Below are positions 32,757 to 40,136 of a stretch of DNA of 64,000 nt, in pieces. Source of the DNA: Amycolatopsis sp. MtRt-6. Lineage in GTDB: Bacteria; Actinomycetota; Actinomycetes; Mycobacteriales; Pseudonocardiaceae. The stretch covers positions 62,001 through 126,000 of the forward strand of contig NZ_JADWPD010000022.1 of NCBI RefSeq assembly GCF_017308975.1, read 5' to 3'. The position numbers and the translations under genes are program-made. The notes under the pieces were generated by a model. It was not told the origin of the DNA and searched no databases. It worked only from the letters and a program-made list of their open reading frames with translations. Numbering within the stretch: position 1 is the stretch's first letter; the number at the start of each line of letters is the position of its first letter.

Positions 32757-33569
32757 TTAGTTCTCCCGCGCCCGCTCGGCCGCCTTCTCCTCGCGCCAGG
32801 CTTCGTCGTTCTTGCCGTAACGCCAGTAGCCCGAAATCGACAGCAGCTCGCGCCGCATCCCGCGCTCGTCGAGCAGGTAGCGCCGCAGCTCGCGCACGAA
32901 CCCCGCCTCGCCGTGGACGAACGCCTGGACGACGCCATCGCGCCACGGCAGCTCGCGCACCGCGGCCGCGACATCGCCGCCGGACGCCCGGTGCAGCCAG
33001 GTGATCTGCGTGTCCGCCTTGGTGACCAGCGGCTGTTCCTCGGCCGCGTTCTCGACGAGGATCACCGCGTGCGCCGGGACACCGGCGGGCAGCGCTTCGA
33101 GCGACGCCGCGATGGCCGGCAACGCGCTCTCGTCCCCGGCCAGCAGGTACCAGTCCGCCTCGGCGCCGGGCGCGTACGCGCCGCCCGGGCCCAGCACGAA
33201 CAGCTCGTCACCCGGCTGGGCCGACGCCGCCCACGGACCGGCGATGCCCTCGTCGCCGTGGTGGACGAAGTCGAGGACGAGCTCGCCGGCCTGCGCGTCG
33301 AACGCGCGGACGGTGTAGGAACGCTGCCGCGGCCAGTGCTCGCGCGGCATGCTCGCCCGGCACTCCTGGACGTCGAACGGCTCCGGGTACTCGACACCGG
33401 GCACCTTGAACAGCACCTTCACGTAGGCATCGGTGAACTCGTTCGGCGTGAACTGCGCGATCCCCTCGCCGCCCGCGACGATCCGGATCATGTGCGGGGT
33501 CAGCCGTTCGGTCCGCAGCACCCGCAGCCGCACCGCGGGACGTCCGGACCGCCGGGGTGCTTCAGCCAT
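32757..33569 (-). CDS. Siderophore-interacting FAD-binding reductase (SIP/ViuB family)
   Basis: 270 residues from the ATG at 33569 (MAEAPRRSGRPAVRLRVLRTERLTPHMIRI). The FAD domain has RQRSYTVRAFDAQAGELVLDFVHHGDEGIAGPWAASAQPGD, and the C-terminal NADH-like domain has WYLLAGDESALPAIAASLEALP and FVHGEAGFVRELRRYLL, with YWRYGKNDEAW at the end. These proteins reduce Fe(III)-siderophores in the cytoplasm. An IdeR/DtxR-type box lies 15 bp upstream of the start, so it is expected to be iron-repressed. Confidence 0.93.
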   Translation of the reverse strand: MAEAPRRSGRPAVRLRVLRTERLTPHMIRIVAGGEGIAQFTPNEFTDAYVKVLFKVPGVEYPEPFDVQECRASMPREHWPRQRSYTVRAFDAQAGELVLDFVHHGDEGIAGPWAASAQPGDELFVLGPGGAYAPGAEADWYLLAGDESALPAIAASLEALPAGVPAHAVILVENAAEEQPLVTKADTQITWLHRASGGDVAAAVRELPWRDGVVQAFVHGEAGFVRELRRYLLDERGMRRELLSISGYWRYGKNDEAWREEKAAERAREN

Positions 33570-33583
33570 CGGCCACTCCAACC

Positions 33584-33602
33584 ATCGCTAAGGCTTACCT
33601 AA
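33584..33602 (-). promoter_or_regulatory. IdeR/DtxR-type iron box
   Basis: On the minus strand the sequence is TTAGGTAAGCCTTAGCGAT, matching 14 of 19 positions of the consensus TTAGGTTAGGCTAACCTAA, with a perfect TTAGGT half. It ends 15 bp before the start of the siderophore-interacting protein gene, the position expected for a repressor site. Confidence 0.75.
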
Positions 33603-33632
33603 CTCAGCCTACGCGCCGAGATCGCCGCACGG

Positions 33633-34072
33633 CTACTCAGATGTGCCCAGTTCCACGAGCAACCGCCCGAACCCCGCACTCACCTCCTTCCGGAACCCGA
33701 CGAAGAACCGGTTCGCCAACGGCACGCCCCACCGCCCCCGGGACGCCGCGTTGACCACCCGGTGCTCGACACGCGCCCCCGCCAGATCCTCGGTGACGCG
33801 ATACCGTGCCGACCGGTACCAATCCGACCACAGTCACGGCCGGATAGCTCTGCAGCAACGGTCACCTGCCGCGCGGAGGGTCGGCCTACTTTTGGGCCGG
33901 ATTGGTACCCGCCGCGGTACCACCAGCCGCCCTGCACCGCGACGAATCCCCGCTCCCGGTCGACCTCCATCCGCATCGGGTAGCGACCTCCGGCAAGCCG
34001 GCTCCGCAGCCGTTCGAACACCTCCGCGGGCGGCCGCGCGACGACCCCGGCCGCCTCCGCAAGCGTTTTCAC
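33633..34072 (-). pseudogene. SRPBCC-family gene broken by an 89-bp insertion
   Basis: The gene starts at a GTG at 34072 that overlaps the stop of the SnoaL-like gene (GTGA). Residues from VKTLAEAAGVVARPPAEVF to GGWWYRGGY are in one frame; the rest, from YRSARYRVTEDLAG through PLANRFFVGFRKEV to a stop at 33633, is in another. Between them lies an inserted segment with 12-bp inverted ends. Removing 89 bp (one of the two TAC codons through the other) gives a continuous 116-codon frame. As it stands, the product would be a 130-residue chimera whose second half is out of frame. Confidence 0.8.
33815..33909. mobile_element. MITE-like insertion with 12-bp terminal inverted repeats
   Basis: GGTACCAATCCG (33815-33826) and CGGATTGGTACC (33898-33909) are perfect inverted repeats; pairing continues imperfectly inwards to about 28 bp. 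The outer GGTACC or GTAC looks like a target duplication; being a palindrome, it makes the exact ends ambiguous. The net insert is 89 bp and interrupts the SRPBCC gene. It has no coding capacity, so a transposase would have to act in trans. Confidence 0.7.
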
Positions 34073-34482
34073 CCGCGCGGATCCGAAACCCGCGTGTTCT
34101 GGAACGCCGTGATCAGCCACTCACCCTCCTCCCGTACGAGCACGACGGAAACGGTCGACTCCCGCCCCTGATCGCCGACCTCCGCCCCGGTCAGCGACGA
34201 GCCACCGTCGACCACCGCCACGGCGACGTCCGGCCGGACGAACCGCACCTTCGCCGCCTGGCCTGGGGAACCGGTCAGCTTCGACCCCCGTAACGGCCCT
34301 TCAAACAAGGCCCGGTGCGAACTCTCGATGACTTCCCGGCCCGGGAAGTTCACCCCGAAGAACGTCACGTAGTCCGCGTCTTCGGCGAACAGCCGCCCGT
34401 ACGCGGCGGCGTCCCCGGAGTTCCACGCGTCGGCGAGCCGGCCCAGCACCCCACGGACATCGGCCTCGGCAGCAGTAGTCAT
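34069..34482 (-). CDS. SnoaL-like/SgcJ-type NTF2-fold protein
   Basis: 137 residues from the ATG at 34482. The pattern VRGVLGRLADAWNSGDAAAYGRLFAEDADYVTFFGVNFPGREVIESSHRALFEGPLRG, ending with LVREEGEWLITAFQNTRV, is typical of SgcJ/EcaC-type NTF2-like proteins. The catalytic role, if any, is unknown. It is divergent from a TetR gene across an operator array, and coupled to the broken SRPBCC gene. Confidence 0.85.
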   Translation of the reverse strand: MTTAAEADVRGVLGRLADAWNSGDAAAYGRLFAEDADYVTFFGVNFPGREVIESSHRALFEGPLRGSKLTGSPGQAAKVRFVRPDVAVAVVDGGSSLTGAEVGDQGRESTVSVVLVREEGEWLITAFQNTRVSDPRG

Positions 34483-34493
34483 CAGAATCCTCT

Positions 34494-34560
34494 CGAACGG
34501 TGTTCGTCCTACGAACACCGTTCTACTCTCGAACACTGTTCGCGTCAAGTACAGTGTTCG
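34494..34560. promoter_or_regulatory. Array of four 13-bp operator repeats at 18-bp spacing
   Basis: Copies start at 34494 (CGAACGGTGTTCG), 34512 (CGAACACCGTTCT), 34530 (CGAACACTGTTCG, a perfect palindrome) and 34548 (AGTACAGTGTTCG), each exactly 18 bp after the last. They fill the 79-bp gap between the divergent SnoaL-like and TetR genes. They are most simply operators for the TetR protein, controlling both directions. Confidence 0.8.
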
Positions 34561-34561
34561 G

Positions 34562-35263
34562 GTGACTGCTCCCCCGCCGCCGTGGCGCAGGCCGCCCCGC
34601 CGCCGCGCCGCGAAACCCGTTCTTTCCCAGGCCTCGATCGTGCGCGCGGCCTTGATCGTCTTGGACGACGAAGGGTTCGACGCGGTCACCATGCGGCGGA
34701 TCGCCCAGGAGCTGGAGACCGGGCCCGCGTCGCTCTACGCGCACGTGTCGAACAAGGACGAGCTGGCGGAGCTGATGCTCGACGCCGTGCTCGCCGACAT
34801 CGTGGTCCCCGAGCCGGACCCGGAGCGCTGGGACGAGCAGGTCAAGGACCTCGTCCGCGACCAGGTCCAGGTGATGGCCGCCCACCGCGGCATCGCGCGG
34901 ATCGCGTGGGACATCGCCGTGCCGGTCACGCCCAACACGTTGAAGCAGGGCGAGGGAATGCTCGCCCTGCTCCGCGCGGGCGGCCTGACGCTCAAGCAGG
35001 CGGCCTTCGCCGGTGACGCCCTTTCCCTCTACGCCAAGGCGTACGCCTACGAAGCGAGCGGCTGGAGCTGGGGCGAGATCGACCAGGACGAAGCCGACGA
35101 GCGCGGCGAGCAGATGGTCGCGTACATGCGGTCACTGCCCGCCGCGTCGTTCCCCAACCTGCTGCAGGTCGGCGAGTTCTTCTCGGCCGAGACGGCGAAG
35201 GAACGCCTCGAGTTCGCGCTCGAAGCGTTCCTCGCCGGGCTGAAAACGCTGGCGAAGAACTAG
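34562..35263 (+). CDS. TetR-family regulator (TetR_C_1 type)
   Basis: 233 residues from a GTG one base after the operator array. The N-terminal basic stretch is followed by a helix-turn-helix (about 23-67) with GFDAVTMRRIAQELETGPASLYAHVSNKDELAELML. The C-terminal ligand domain has the tetracycline-repressor-like layout. The start lies so close to the last operator and a TACAGT -10-like box (34550-34555) that a leaderless transcript is likely (inference). It ends in a 4-bp convergent overlap with the oxidoreductase. Confidence 0.92.
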   Translation: MTAPPPPWRRPPRRRAAKPVLSQASIVRAALIVLDDEGFDAVTMRRIAQELETGPASLYAHVSNKDELAELMLDAVLADIVVPEPDPERWDEQVKDLVRDQVQVMAAHRGIARIAWDIAVPVTPNTLKQGEGMLALLRAGGLTLKQAAFAGDALSLYAKAYAYEASGWSWGEIDQDEADERGEQMVAYMRSLPAASFPNLLQVGEFFSAETAKERLEFALEAFLAGLKTLAKN

Positions 35264-36180
35264 GGCCGCAGCACGATCTTGCCGCGCGTGTGCCGCCGCT
35301 CCAGCTCGCGGTAGGCGTCCCGGACCTCGTCGAGCGGGTAGACGCGGGCGATCGGCAGCGTCAACAAGCCTTTGTCCAGCAGCAGGCCCAGCTCACGCAG
35401 CACGTCTGCCGACGCCGCGGCCGCGTTGCCCTCGGTCTTCACGTTGTACTTCTCCGCCGCCGCGAAGTCGCTGATCGTGTTGATCCGCCCGGGGTGGATC
35501 CCCAGGTGCAGCGCCAGTTCCACGTACCCGGAACCGAACGTGTCCACGAACGCGTGCACCCCGCCCCCAGCGGCTTCGCGGATCCGGTCCAGCACGCCCT
35601 CGCCGTAGGCCACCGGGATCACACCGAGCTCGCGCAGCCACGCGTGGTTCGCCTCGCCGGCCAGGCCGATCACGGTGGCGCCGGCGAGGCGAGCCAGCTG
35701 TACCGCGAGCGAGCCCACGCCACCCGCCGCGCCCGAGACGACGACGGTCTCGCCTTCACGCGGACACACCGCGCCCACCGCGGCGTAGGCGGTGGTGCCG
35801 GCGACGAACAGCGAGCCGGCGACCTCCCACGGGACACCGGCGGGCCGCGGCGTGAGGTTCACGGCCTCCGCGACGACGAACTCCGCGTGGCTCGACCGCG
35901 TGTCGACGAACCCGATCACCTCGTCGCCGGCAGCGATGTCCGAGACGCCTTCGCCGAGCGAAGTGACAACCCCCGCGAAGTCGCTGCCCTGCCCCGAGGG
36001 GAACGTCGCCGGGAACCGCGAGTGCAGCAGTCCCTTCCGGATGGCCGCCTCGCCCGGGTTGATCCCGGCGGCCCGCACCTCGACGAGCACCTGACCCGGT
36101 CCCGGGACCGGCCGCGGGACGTCCTCGACCCGGAGAACCTCCACGTCGCCGTACTCGTCGAACCTGATCGCGCGCGCCAC
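35260..36180 (-). CDS. NADPH:quinone oxidoreductase-like MDR enzyme
   Basis: 306 residues from the GTG at 36180, chosen for GAGGAGG 4-5 nt upstream. The N-terminal GroES-like domain lacks the structural and catalytic zinc cysteines; the Rossmann motif is VVSGAAGGVGSLAVQLARLAGATVIG. The sequence AIRFDEYGDVEVLRVEDVPRP is typical of the quinone-reductase branch. A 25-bp inverted repeat lies just upstream. Confidence 0.9.
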   Translation of the reverse strand: MARAIRFDEYGDVEVLRVEDVPRPVPGPGQVLVEVRAAGINPGEAAIRKGLLHSRFPATFPSGQGSDFAGVVTSLGEGVSDIAAGDEVIGFVDTRSSHAEFVVAEAVNLTPRPAGVPWEVAGSLFVAGTTAYAAVGAVCPREGETVVVSGAAGGVGSLAVQLARLAGATVIGLAGEANHAWLRELGVIPVAYGEGVLDRIREAAGGGVHAFVDTFGSGYVELALHLGIHPGRINTISDFAAAEKYNVKTEGNAAAASADVLRELGLLLDKGLLTLPIARVYPLDEVRDAYRELERRHTRGKIVLRP

Positions 36181-36195
36181 GGGGCCTCCTCGAAA

Positions 36196-36220
36196 GTCGT
36201 TGCTGAATACAAGCAACGAC
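36196..36220. promoter_or_regulatory. Inverted repeat upstream of the quinone oxidoreductase
   Basis: GTCGTTGCT (36196-36204) and AGCAACGAC (36212-36220) form a perfect 9-bp inverted repeat with a 7-bp A/T-rich spacer, 16 bp upstream of the start. It is likely an operator, but its regulator is not identified; it does not match the TetR array at 34.5 kb. Confidence 0.55.
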
Positions 36221-36240
36221 CGGCTCCCCGGTTTTAATCC

Positions 36241-37473
36241 CTAACCGGCGAGGCGGCGGACCACCCCGTCGGCCAGCAGCCGACCGCGGTCGGTGAGCAC
36301 CGCGCGGCCCCGCGAGTCCAAAGCGGACGGATCGAGCAACCCCTCGGCCGCGGCCGCCCGCGCTTCGGCCAGCCCGGGCTCGTCGAGCACGTCGAGCGGT
36401 AGTCCTTCGGCGACGCGGAGTTCGAGCATGATCCGCTCGAGGTGCTGGTCGTCGTCGGTGAGCACCTCGCGCCCACCCGCGGGCGAGTCACCGGCGGCCA
36501 GCAGCGCGGCGTAGCGCGCCGGGTGCTTGACGTTCCACCAGCGCACCCCGCCGACGTGGCTGTGCGCGCCCGGCCCGGCGCCCCACCAGTCGTCACCCCG
36601 CCAGTAGCCGAGGTTGTGGCGGCACCGGGCCGCGTCGGACGCCGCCCAGTTCGAGACCTCGTACCAGCGCAGGCCCGCCGAGGACAGCATGGCGTCGATC
36701 ATCTCGTAGTCCGCCGCCAGCACGTCGTCGTCCGGCGCGGGCAGCTCGCCGCGGCGCACGCGGCGGGCCAGTGCCGTGCCCTCCTCGACGATCAGCGCGT
36801 ACGCCGAAACGTGGTCGACACCGGCGGCCAGCACGGCGTCGAGCGTCGCGCGCAGGTCGTCGGCGCGCTCCCCCGGCGTGCCGTAGATCACGTCGAGGTT
36901 CACGTGCTCGAACCCGGCCGACCGCGCTTCGGCGGCGGCCTTCCCCGGACGGCCCGGGGTGTGCACCCGGTCGAGGATCTTCAGCACGTGCGGCGCGGCC
37001 GACTGCATGCCCAGCGACACCCGCGTGTAGCCCGCTTCGCGGATCCCGGCGAAGAACTCCGGCGAGGTCGATTCCGGGTTCGACTCCGTCGTGACCTCGG
37101 CCCCGGGCGCCAGCCCGAAGACGTCGCGGACGGCGTCGAGCACCGAGCGCAGCCCGGCCGCCCCCAGCAGCGACGGCGTGCCACCACCGACGAACACGGT
37201 GTCGGCGGCCGGCGGCACGACGAGCACGCGCGCGGCGAGCTCCAGCTCGCGCCGCAGCCCTTCGAGCCAGGACTGCGGCGACGAACCGGTTTCGAGCTCA
37301 CCCGCGGTGTAGGTGTTGAAGTCGCAGTACCCGCAGCGCGTGGCGCAGAACGGGACGTGCACGTAGACGCCGAACGCTCTGCTGCCGAGCCCCTTGAGCG
37401 CGGTTTCCGGCAACGCCGGATCGATCGGCGTGGCGGGGTCGGGACGCAGCTGGGGCACGCTCGAATTGTCCAC
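36241..37473 (-). CDS. hemW: Radical SAM heme chaperone HemW
   Basis: 410 residues. The radical SAM cluster motif is CATRCGYC with the following F (CDFN), preceded by FGVYVHVPF, the HemN/HemW signature. The first cysteine of the CxxxCxxC set and the C-terminal HemN domain (VRWWNVKHPARYAALL) fit HemW, which binds and delivers heme and lacks coproporphyrinogen oxidase activity. In mycobacteria the homologue also lies upstream of nirA-cysH. It starts at a GTG. Confidence 0.92.
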   Translation of the reverse strand: MDNSSVPQLRPDPATPIDPALPETALKGLGSRAFGVYVHVPFCATRCGYCDFNTYTAGELETGSSPQSWLEGLRRELELAARVLVVPPAADTVFVGGGTPSLLGAAGLRSVLDAVRDVFGLAPGAEVTTESNPESTSPEFFAGIREAGYTRVSLGMQSAAPHVLKILDRVHTPGRPGKAAAEARSAGFEHVNLDVIYGTPGERADDLRATLDAVLAAGVDHVSAYALIVEEGTALARRVRRGELPAPDDDVLAADYEMIDAMLSSAGLRWYEVSNWAASDAARCRHNLGYWRGDDWWGAGPGAHSHVGGVRWWNVKHPARYAALLAAGDSPAGGREVLTDDDQHLERIMLELRVAEGLPLDVLDEPGLAEARAAAAEGLLDPSALDSRGRAVLTDRGRLLADGVVRRLAG

Positions 37474-37519
37474 CCCGTCACGCCCGGTCGCCTCAAGGGG
37501 CCGATCGGGTGAACACCCG

Positions 37520-37936
37520 TTACGTCGTCGGAAGGTTGGCCGCCGCCCAGTCCGGGTCGACCGGGATCATCTCGATGACGTCGAGCAGCACGCCGTTCGG
37601 GTCGGCGACGTAGAAGTGCCGCTGCCCGTAGACCTCGTCGACGACCGGGGTCACCAGCTCGACACCCGCCGCCTCCAGCCGCTTCGCCTCCGCGCGGGCG
37701 TCTTCGACGACGAGCCCGAACAGCAGCCCCGCCGGCTGCTGCGCGCGGTAAGCCGGCGGCACCGACTCGTGCCCGCGCCGCACGAAGCTGATCTCGTAGC
37801 CCGGCGCGCCGGCGTTGACGCTGGCGAACCAGTCGAGCTCGACGGTGACCGGCAGGCCGACGACGTCCGCGTAGAAGCGGGTGGTCGCGGCGACGTCGTC
37901 GACCAGGTAACCCGCCCCGAAACCCTTGACCTGCAT
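37520..37936 (-). CDS. VOC/glyoxalase-fold protein
   Basis: 138 residues from the ATG at 37936. The two beta-alpha-beta-beta-beta repeats are recognisable: YLVDDVAATTRFYADVVGLPV and FGLVVEDARAEAKRLEAAGVE, ending in HFYVADPNGVLLDVIEMI. Such proteins bind a metal and act as glyoxalases, dioxygenases or resistance proteins; the role here is unknown. It is divergent from the sulfur operon. Confidence 0.88.
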   Translation of the reverse strand: MQVKGFGAGYLVDDVAATTRFYADVVGLPVTVELDWFASVNAGAPGYEISFVRRGHESVPPAYRAQQPAGLLFGLVVEDARAEAKRLEAAGVELVTPVVDEVYGQRHFYVADPNGVLLDVIEMIPVDPDWAAANLPTT

Positions 37937-38109
37937 CCCCAAGTTCCTCTCTCCAAAGCACTGTACTTGGAGTACTCTACATGTAGTGGTTTGAGCGCGC
38001 AAGAAGGTGTGCACAAGCACGGTTGACACGGTTTCCGCAGGTAAGTGACCCTTCTCCCACCATCCGGGCAGGCCTGGACCACATTGTGGACGCGTGGCAC
38101 GCTGACGTC

Positions 38110-38196
38110 GTGACTCATGCCGGTGTTCTCCTCGTGGCCCGCCGCCACGTCGACCTGCTGCGGGTCGCCAGCGCCCTCTGCGCACCCGTTCGCTGA
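38110..38196 (+). CDS. Cysteine-type leader peptide upstream of nirA
   Basis: A 28-codon ORF from GTG at 38110 to TGA at 38194-38196. The core ARRHVDLLRVASALC matches the conserved actinobacterial leader peptide seen in front of sulfur genes (RRHVDL...SALC; from memory). The single Cys codon is at position 24, four codons before the stop. It is the only plausible coding feature in the 365-bp gap between the glyoxalase and nirA. It probably senses cysteine supply by ribosome stalling, acting on the RNA structures downstream (inference). Confidence 0.8.
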   Translation: MTHAGVLLVARRHVDLLRVASALCAPVR

Positions 38197-38239
38197 CTGC
38201 CGTCGCCACCACCTGCCACGAATCTCGGACAGCCGGCGC

Positions 38240-38295
38240 CGGAGGAACCCCGCGAGCCGGTGGTCCTCCGCCGCCACGAAAGCCTCTCGGAGGAC
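38240..38295 (+). promoter_or_regulatory. Alternating RNA pairings that can hide the nirA ribosome-binding site
   Basis: Element 1 CGGAGGAACC (38240-38249) can pair with element 2 GGTCCTCCG (38262-38270), extended by GGCG/CGCC-type pairs. Element 2 can instead pair, through GTCCTCCG (38263-38270), perfectly with element 3 CGGAGGAC (38288-38295), which contains the nirA Shine-Dalgarno sequence 7 nt before the ATG at 38302. The two states are mutually exclusive. Together with the leader ORF they make a likely attenuator. A further ACCACC/GGTGGT pairing (38208-38213 with 38259-38264) could tune it. Confidence 0.65.
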
Positions 38296-38301
38296 GCCGC
38301 C

Positions 38302-39990
38302 ATGACCACGCCCCCCACCCAGGCCCGCCCCGCGCGCGTCAAGCAGAAGCGCGGCGAAGGGCAGTGGGCGCTCGGTTACCGGGAGCCGCTGAACCCGAAC
38401 GAGCGGTCCAAGAAGGACGACCACCCGCTCAACGTGCGGGCGCGCATCGAGAACATCTACGCCCACCGCGGGTTCGACGCGATCGACCCGGGCGACCTGC
38501 GCGGCCGGTTCCGCTGGTTCGGCCTCTACACCCAGCGCAAGCCGGGGATCGACGGCGGCCGCACGGCGACGCTGGAGCCCGAAGAGCTCGACGACCGCTA
38601 CTTCATGCTGCGGGTCCGGCTCGACGGCGGCGCGCTGACCACCGAGCAGCTCACCGTGCTCGGCGAGATCTCGCAGCAGTACGCGCGCGACACCGCCGAC
38701 ATCACCGACCGGCAGAACATCCAGTACCACTGGATCCGGATCGAGGACGTGCCGACGATCTGGGCCAAGCTCGAGAACGCCGGCATGACCACGATGGAGG
38801 CCTGCGGCGACAGCCCGCGCGTCATCCTCGGCTCGCCGGTCGCCGGCATCGCCGCGGCCGAGGTGATCGACGGCACCCCGGCGATCGAGGAGATCAAGCG
38901 CCGCTACATCGGGAAGCCCGAGTACGCCAACCTGCCGCGCAAGTTCAAGACGGCGATCTCCGGGCAGTCCGACGTCGCCCACGAAATCCACGACGTCGCC
39001 TTCGTCGGCGTCGACCACCCGGAGCACGGGCCCGGCTTCGACGTCTGGGTCGGCGGCGGCCTGTCCACCAACCCGATGCTCGGGCAGCGCCTCGGCGCCT
39101 GGGTGCCGCTGGCCGAGGTCCCCGACGTCTGGGAAGGCGTCATCTCGATCTTCCGCGACTACGGCTACCGGCGGCTGCGCTCGCGCGCCCGGATCAAGTT
39201 CCTGGTCAAGGACTGGGGCGCGGCGAAGTTCCGGCAGATCCTGCAGGACGAGTACCTCAAGCGCGAGCTGATCGACGGCCCGCCGCCGGTCGACCCGGCC
39301 GTCCCGATCGACCACGTCGGCGTGCACCCGCAGGTCGACGGCAAGTTCTACGTCGGGGCCGCGCCGATCGCCGGCCGCTCCTCCGGGGGCACGCTCGTCG
39401 CCGTCGCCAAGGCCGCCGAACGGGCGGGCTCGAACCGCGTGCGGCTCACCCCGCAGCAGAAGCTCGTCGTGCTCGACGTCCCCGAGGCCCAGGTCGCCAC
39501 GCTGTCGGCCGAGCTGGCCGAGCTGGGGCTGGAGACGAAGCCGTCGCCGTGGCGGCGCGGCGTGATGGCCTGCACCGGGCTGGAGTTCTGCAAGCTCGCC
39601 ATCGTCGAGACGAAGGCCCGCGCGCAGCAGCTCGTCGCCGACCTGGAGAAGTCCCTCGCCGACATCCAGGACGGCCTCGAGACGCCGGTCACCGTGCACC
39701 TCAACGGCTGCCCCAACTCCTGCGCCCGGATCCAGACCGCGGACATCGGCCTCAAGGGCCAGATCGTCACCGACGCCGACGGCAACCAGGTCGAAGGCTT
39801 CCAGGTGCACCTGGGCGGCGGCCTCGGCCTCGACGCCGGGTTCGGCCGGAAGCTGCGCGGGCACAAGGTGACTTCGGGCGAGCTGACCGGGTACGTCGAG
39901 CGAGTCGTGCGCAACTACGTCGCCGGGCGCGAACCGGGCGAACGGTTCCCGCAGTGGGCCGCGCGCGCCGAGGAAAGTGCCCTCCAGTGA
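38302..39990 (+). CDS. nirA: Ferredoxin-dependent assimilatory sulfite/nitrite reductase
   Basis: 562 residues. The siroheme-[4Fe-4S] ligands are in CTGLEFC and, about 40 residues later, NGCPNSCARIQ. The sulfite-reductase-type Tyr and Cys (GLYTQRKPG and MEACGDSPR) that form a covalent link in the M. tuberculosis enzyme are both present. Position in front of cysH, cysD and cysN indicates sulfite reduction to sulfide. GGAGGA at 38289-38294 is the ribosome-binding site. The gene ends in a GTGA overlap with the zinc-ribbon ORF. Confidence 0.94.
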   Translation: MTTPPTQARPARVKQKRGEGQWALGYREPLNPNERSKKDDHPLNVRARIENIYAHRGFDAIDPGDLRGRFRWFGLYTQRKPGIDGGRTATLEPEELDDRYFMLRVRLDGGALTTEQLTVLGEISQQYARDTADITDRQNIQYHWIRIEDVPTIWAKLENAGMTTMEACGDSPRVILGSPVAGIAAAEVIDGTPAIEEIKRRYIGKPEYANLPRKFKTAISGQSDVAHEIHDVAFVGVDHPEHGPGFDVWVGGGLSTNPMLGQRLGAWVPLAEVPDVWEGVISIFRDYGYRRLRSRARIKFLVKDWGAAKFRQILQDEYLKRELIDGPPPVDPAVPIDHVGVHPQVDGKFYVGAAPIAGRSSGGTLVAVAKAAERAGSNRVRLTPQQKLVVLDVPEAQVATLSAELAELGLETKPSPWRRGVMACTGLEFCKLAIVETKARAQQLVADLEKSLADIQDGLETPVTVHLNGCPNSCARIQTADIGLKGQIVTDADGNQVEGFQVHLGGGLGLDAGFGRKLRGHKVTSGELTGYVERVVRNYVAGREPGERFPQWAARAEESALQ

Positions 39991-40136
39991 CCGAGCGCGC
40001 CACGCCGTTCTACTGCCCCTACTGCGGCGACGAGGACCTCCGGCCGGAAGAGAACGGCGGCTGGCTGTGTTCCGGTTGTCGCCGGGTTTTCTCGGTCAAG
40101 TTCCTCGGCCTGTCCCTCCCGGAGGTTTCCCGATGA
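39987..40136 (+). CDS. Small zinc-ribbon protein of the sulfur operon
   Basis: 49 residues from a GTG overlapping the nirA stop. Two CxxC pairs (FYCPYCGDEDL and WLCSGCRRVF) make a zinc ribbon or rubredoxin-like knuckle. The stop overlaps the cysH start (ATGA), so it is translated within the operon. I recall a similar short ORF in the Streptomyces sulfite reductase operon. Its role is unknown; metal delivery or redox support of NirA or CysH is a guess. Confidence 0.8.
   Translation: MTERATPFYCPYCGDEDLRPEENGGWLCSGCRRVFSVKFLGLSLPEVSR

Noticed and set aside
33680..34120. Intact 146-residue protein reading through the SRPBCC region
   Set aside because: The second half (after YQSG) loses all family resemblance; the family sequence continues in another frame, so a broken gene is the better call.
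38084..38103. Sigma-70 promoter (TTGTGG ... CACGCT) before the leader peptide
   Set aside because: The spacing is only 8 bp and the boxes match poorly; no promoter is claimed there.
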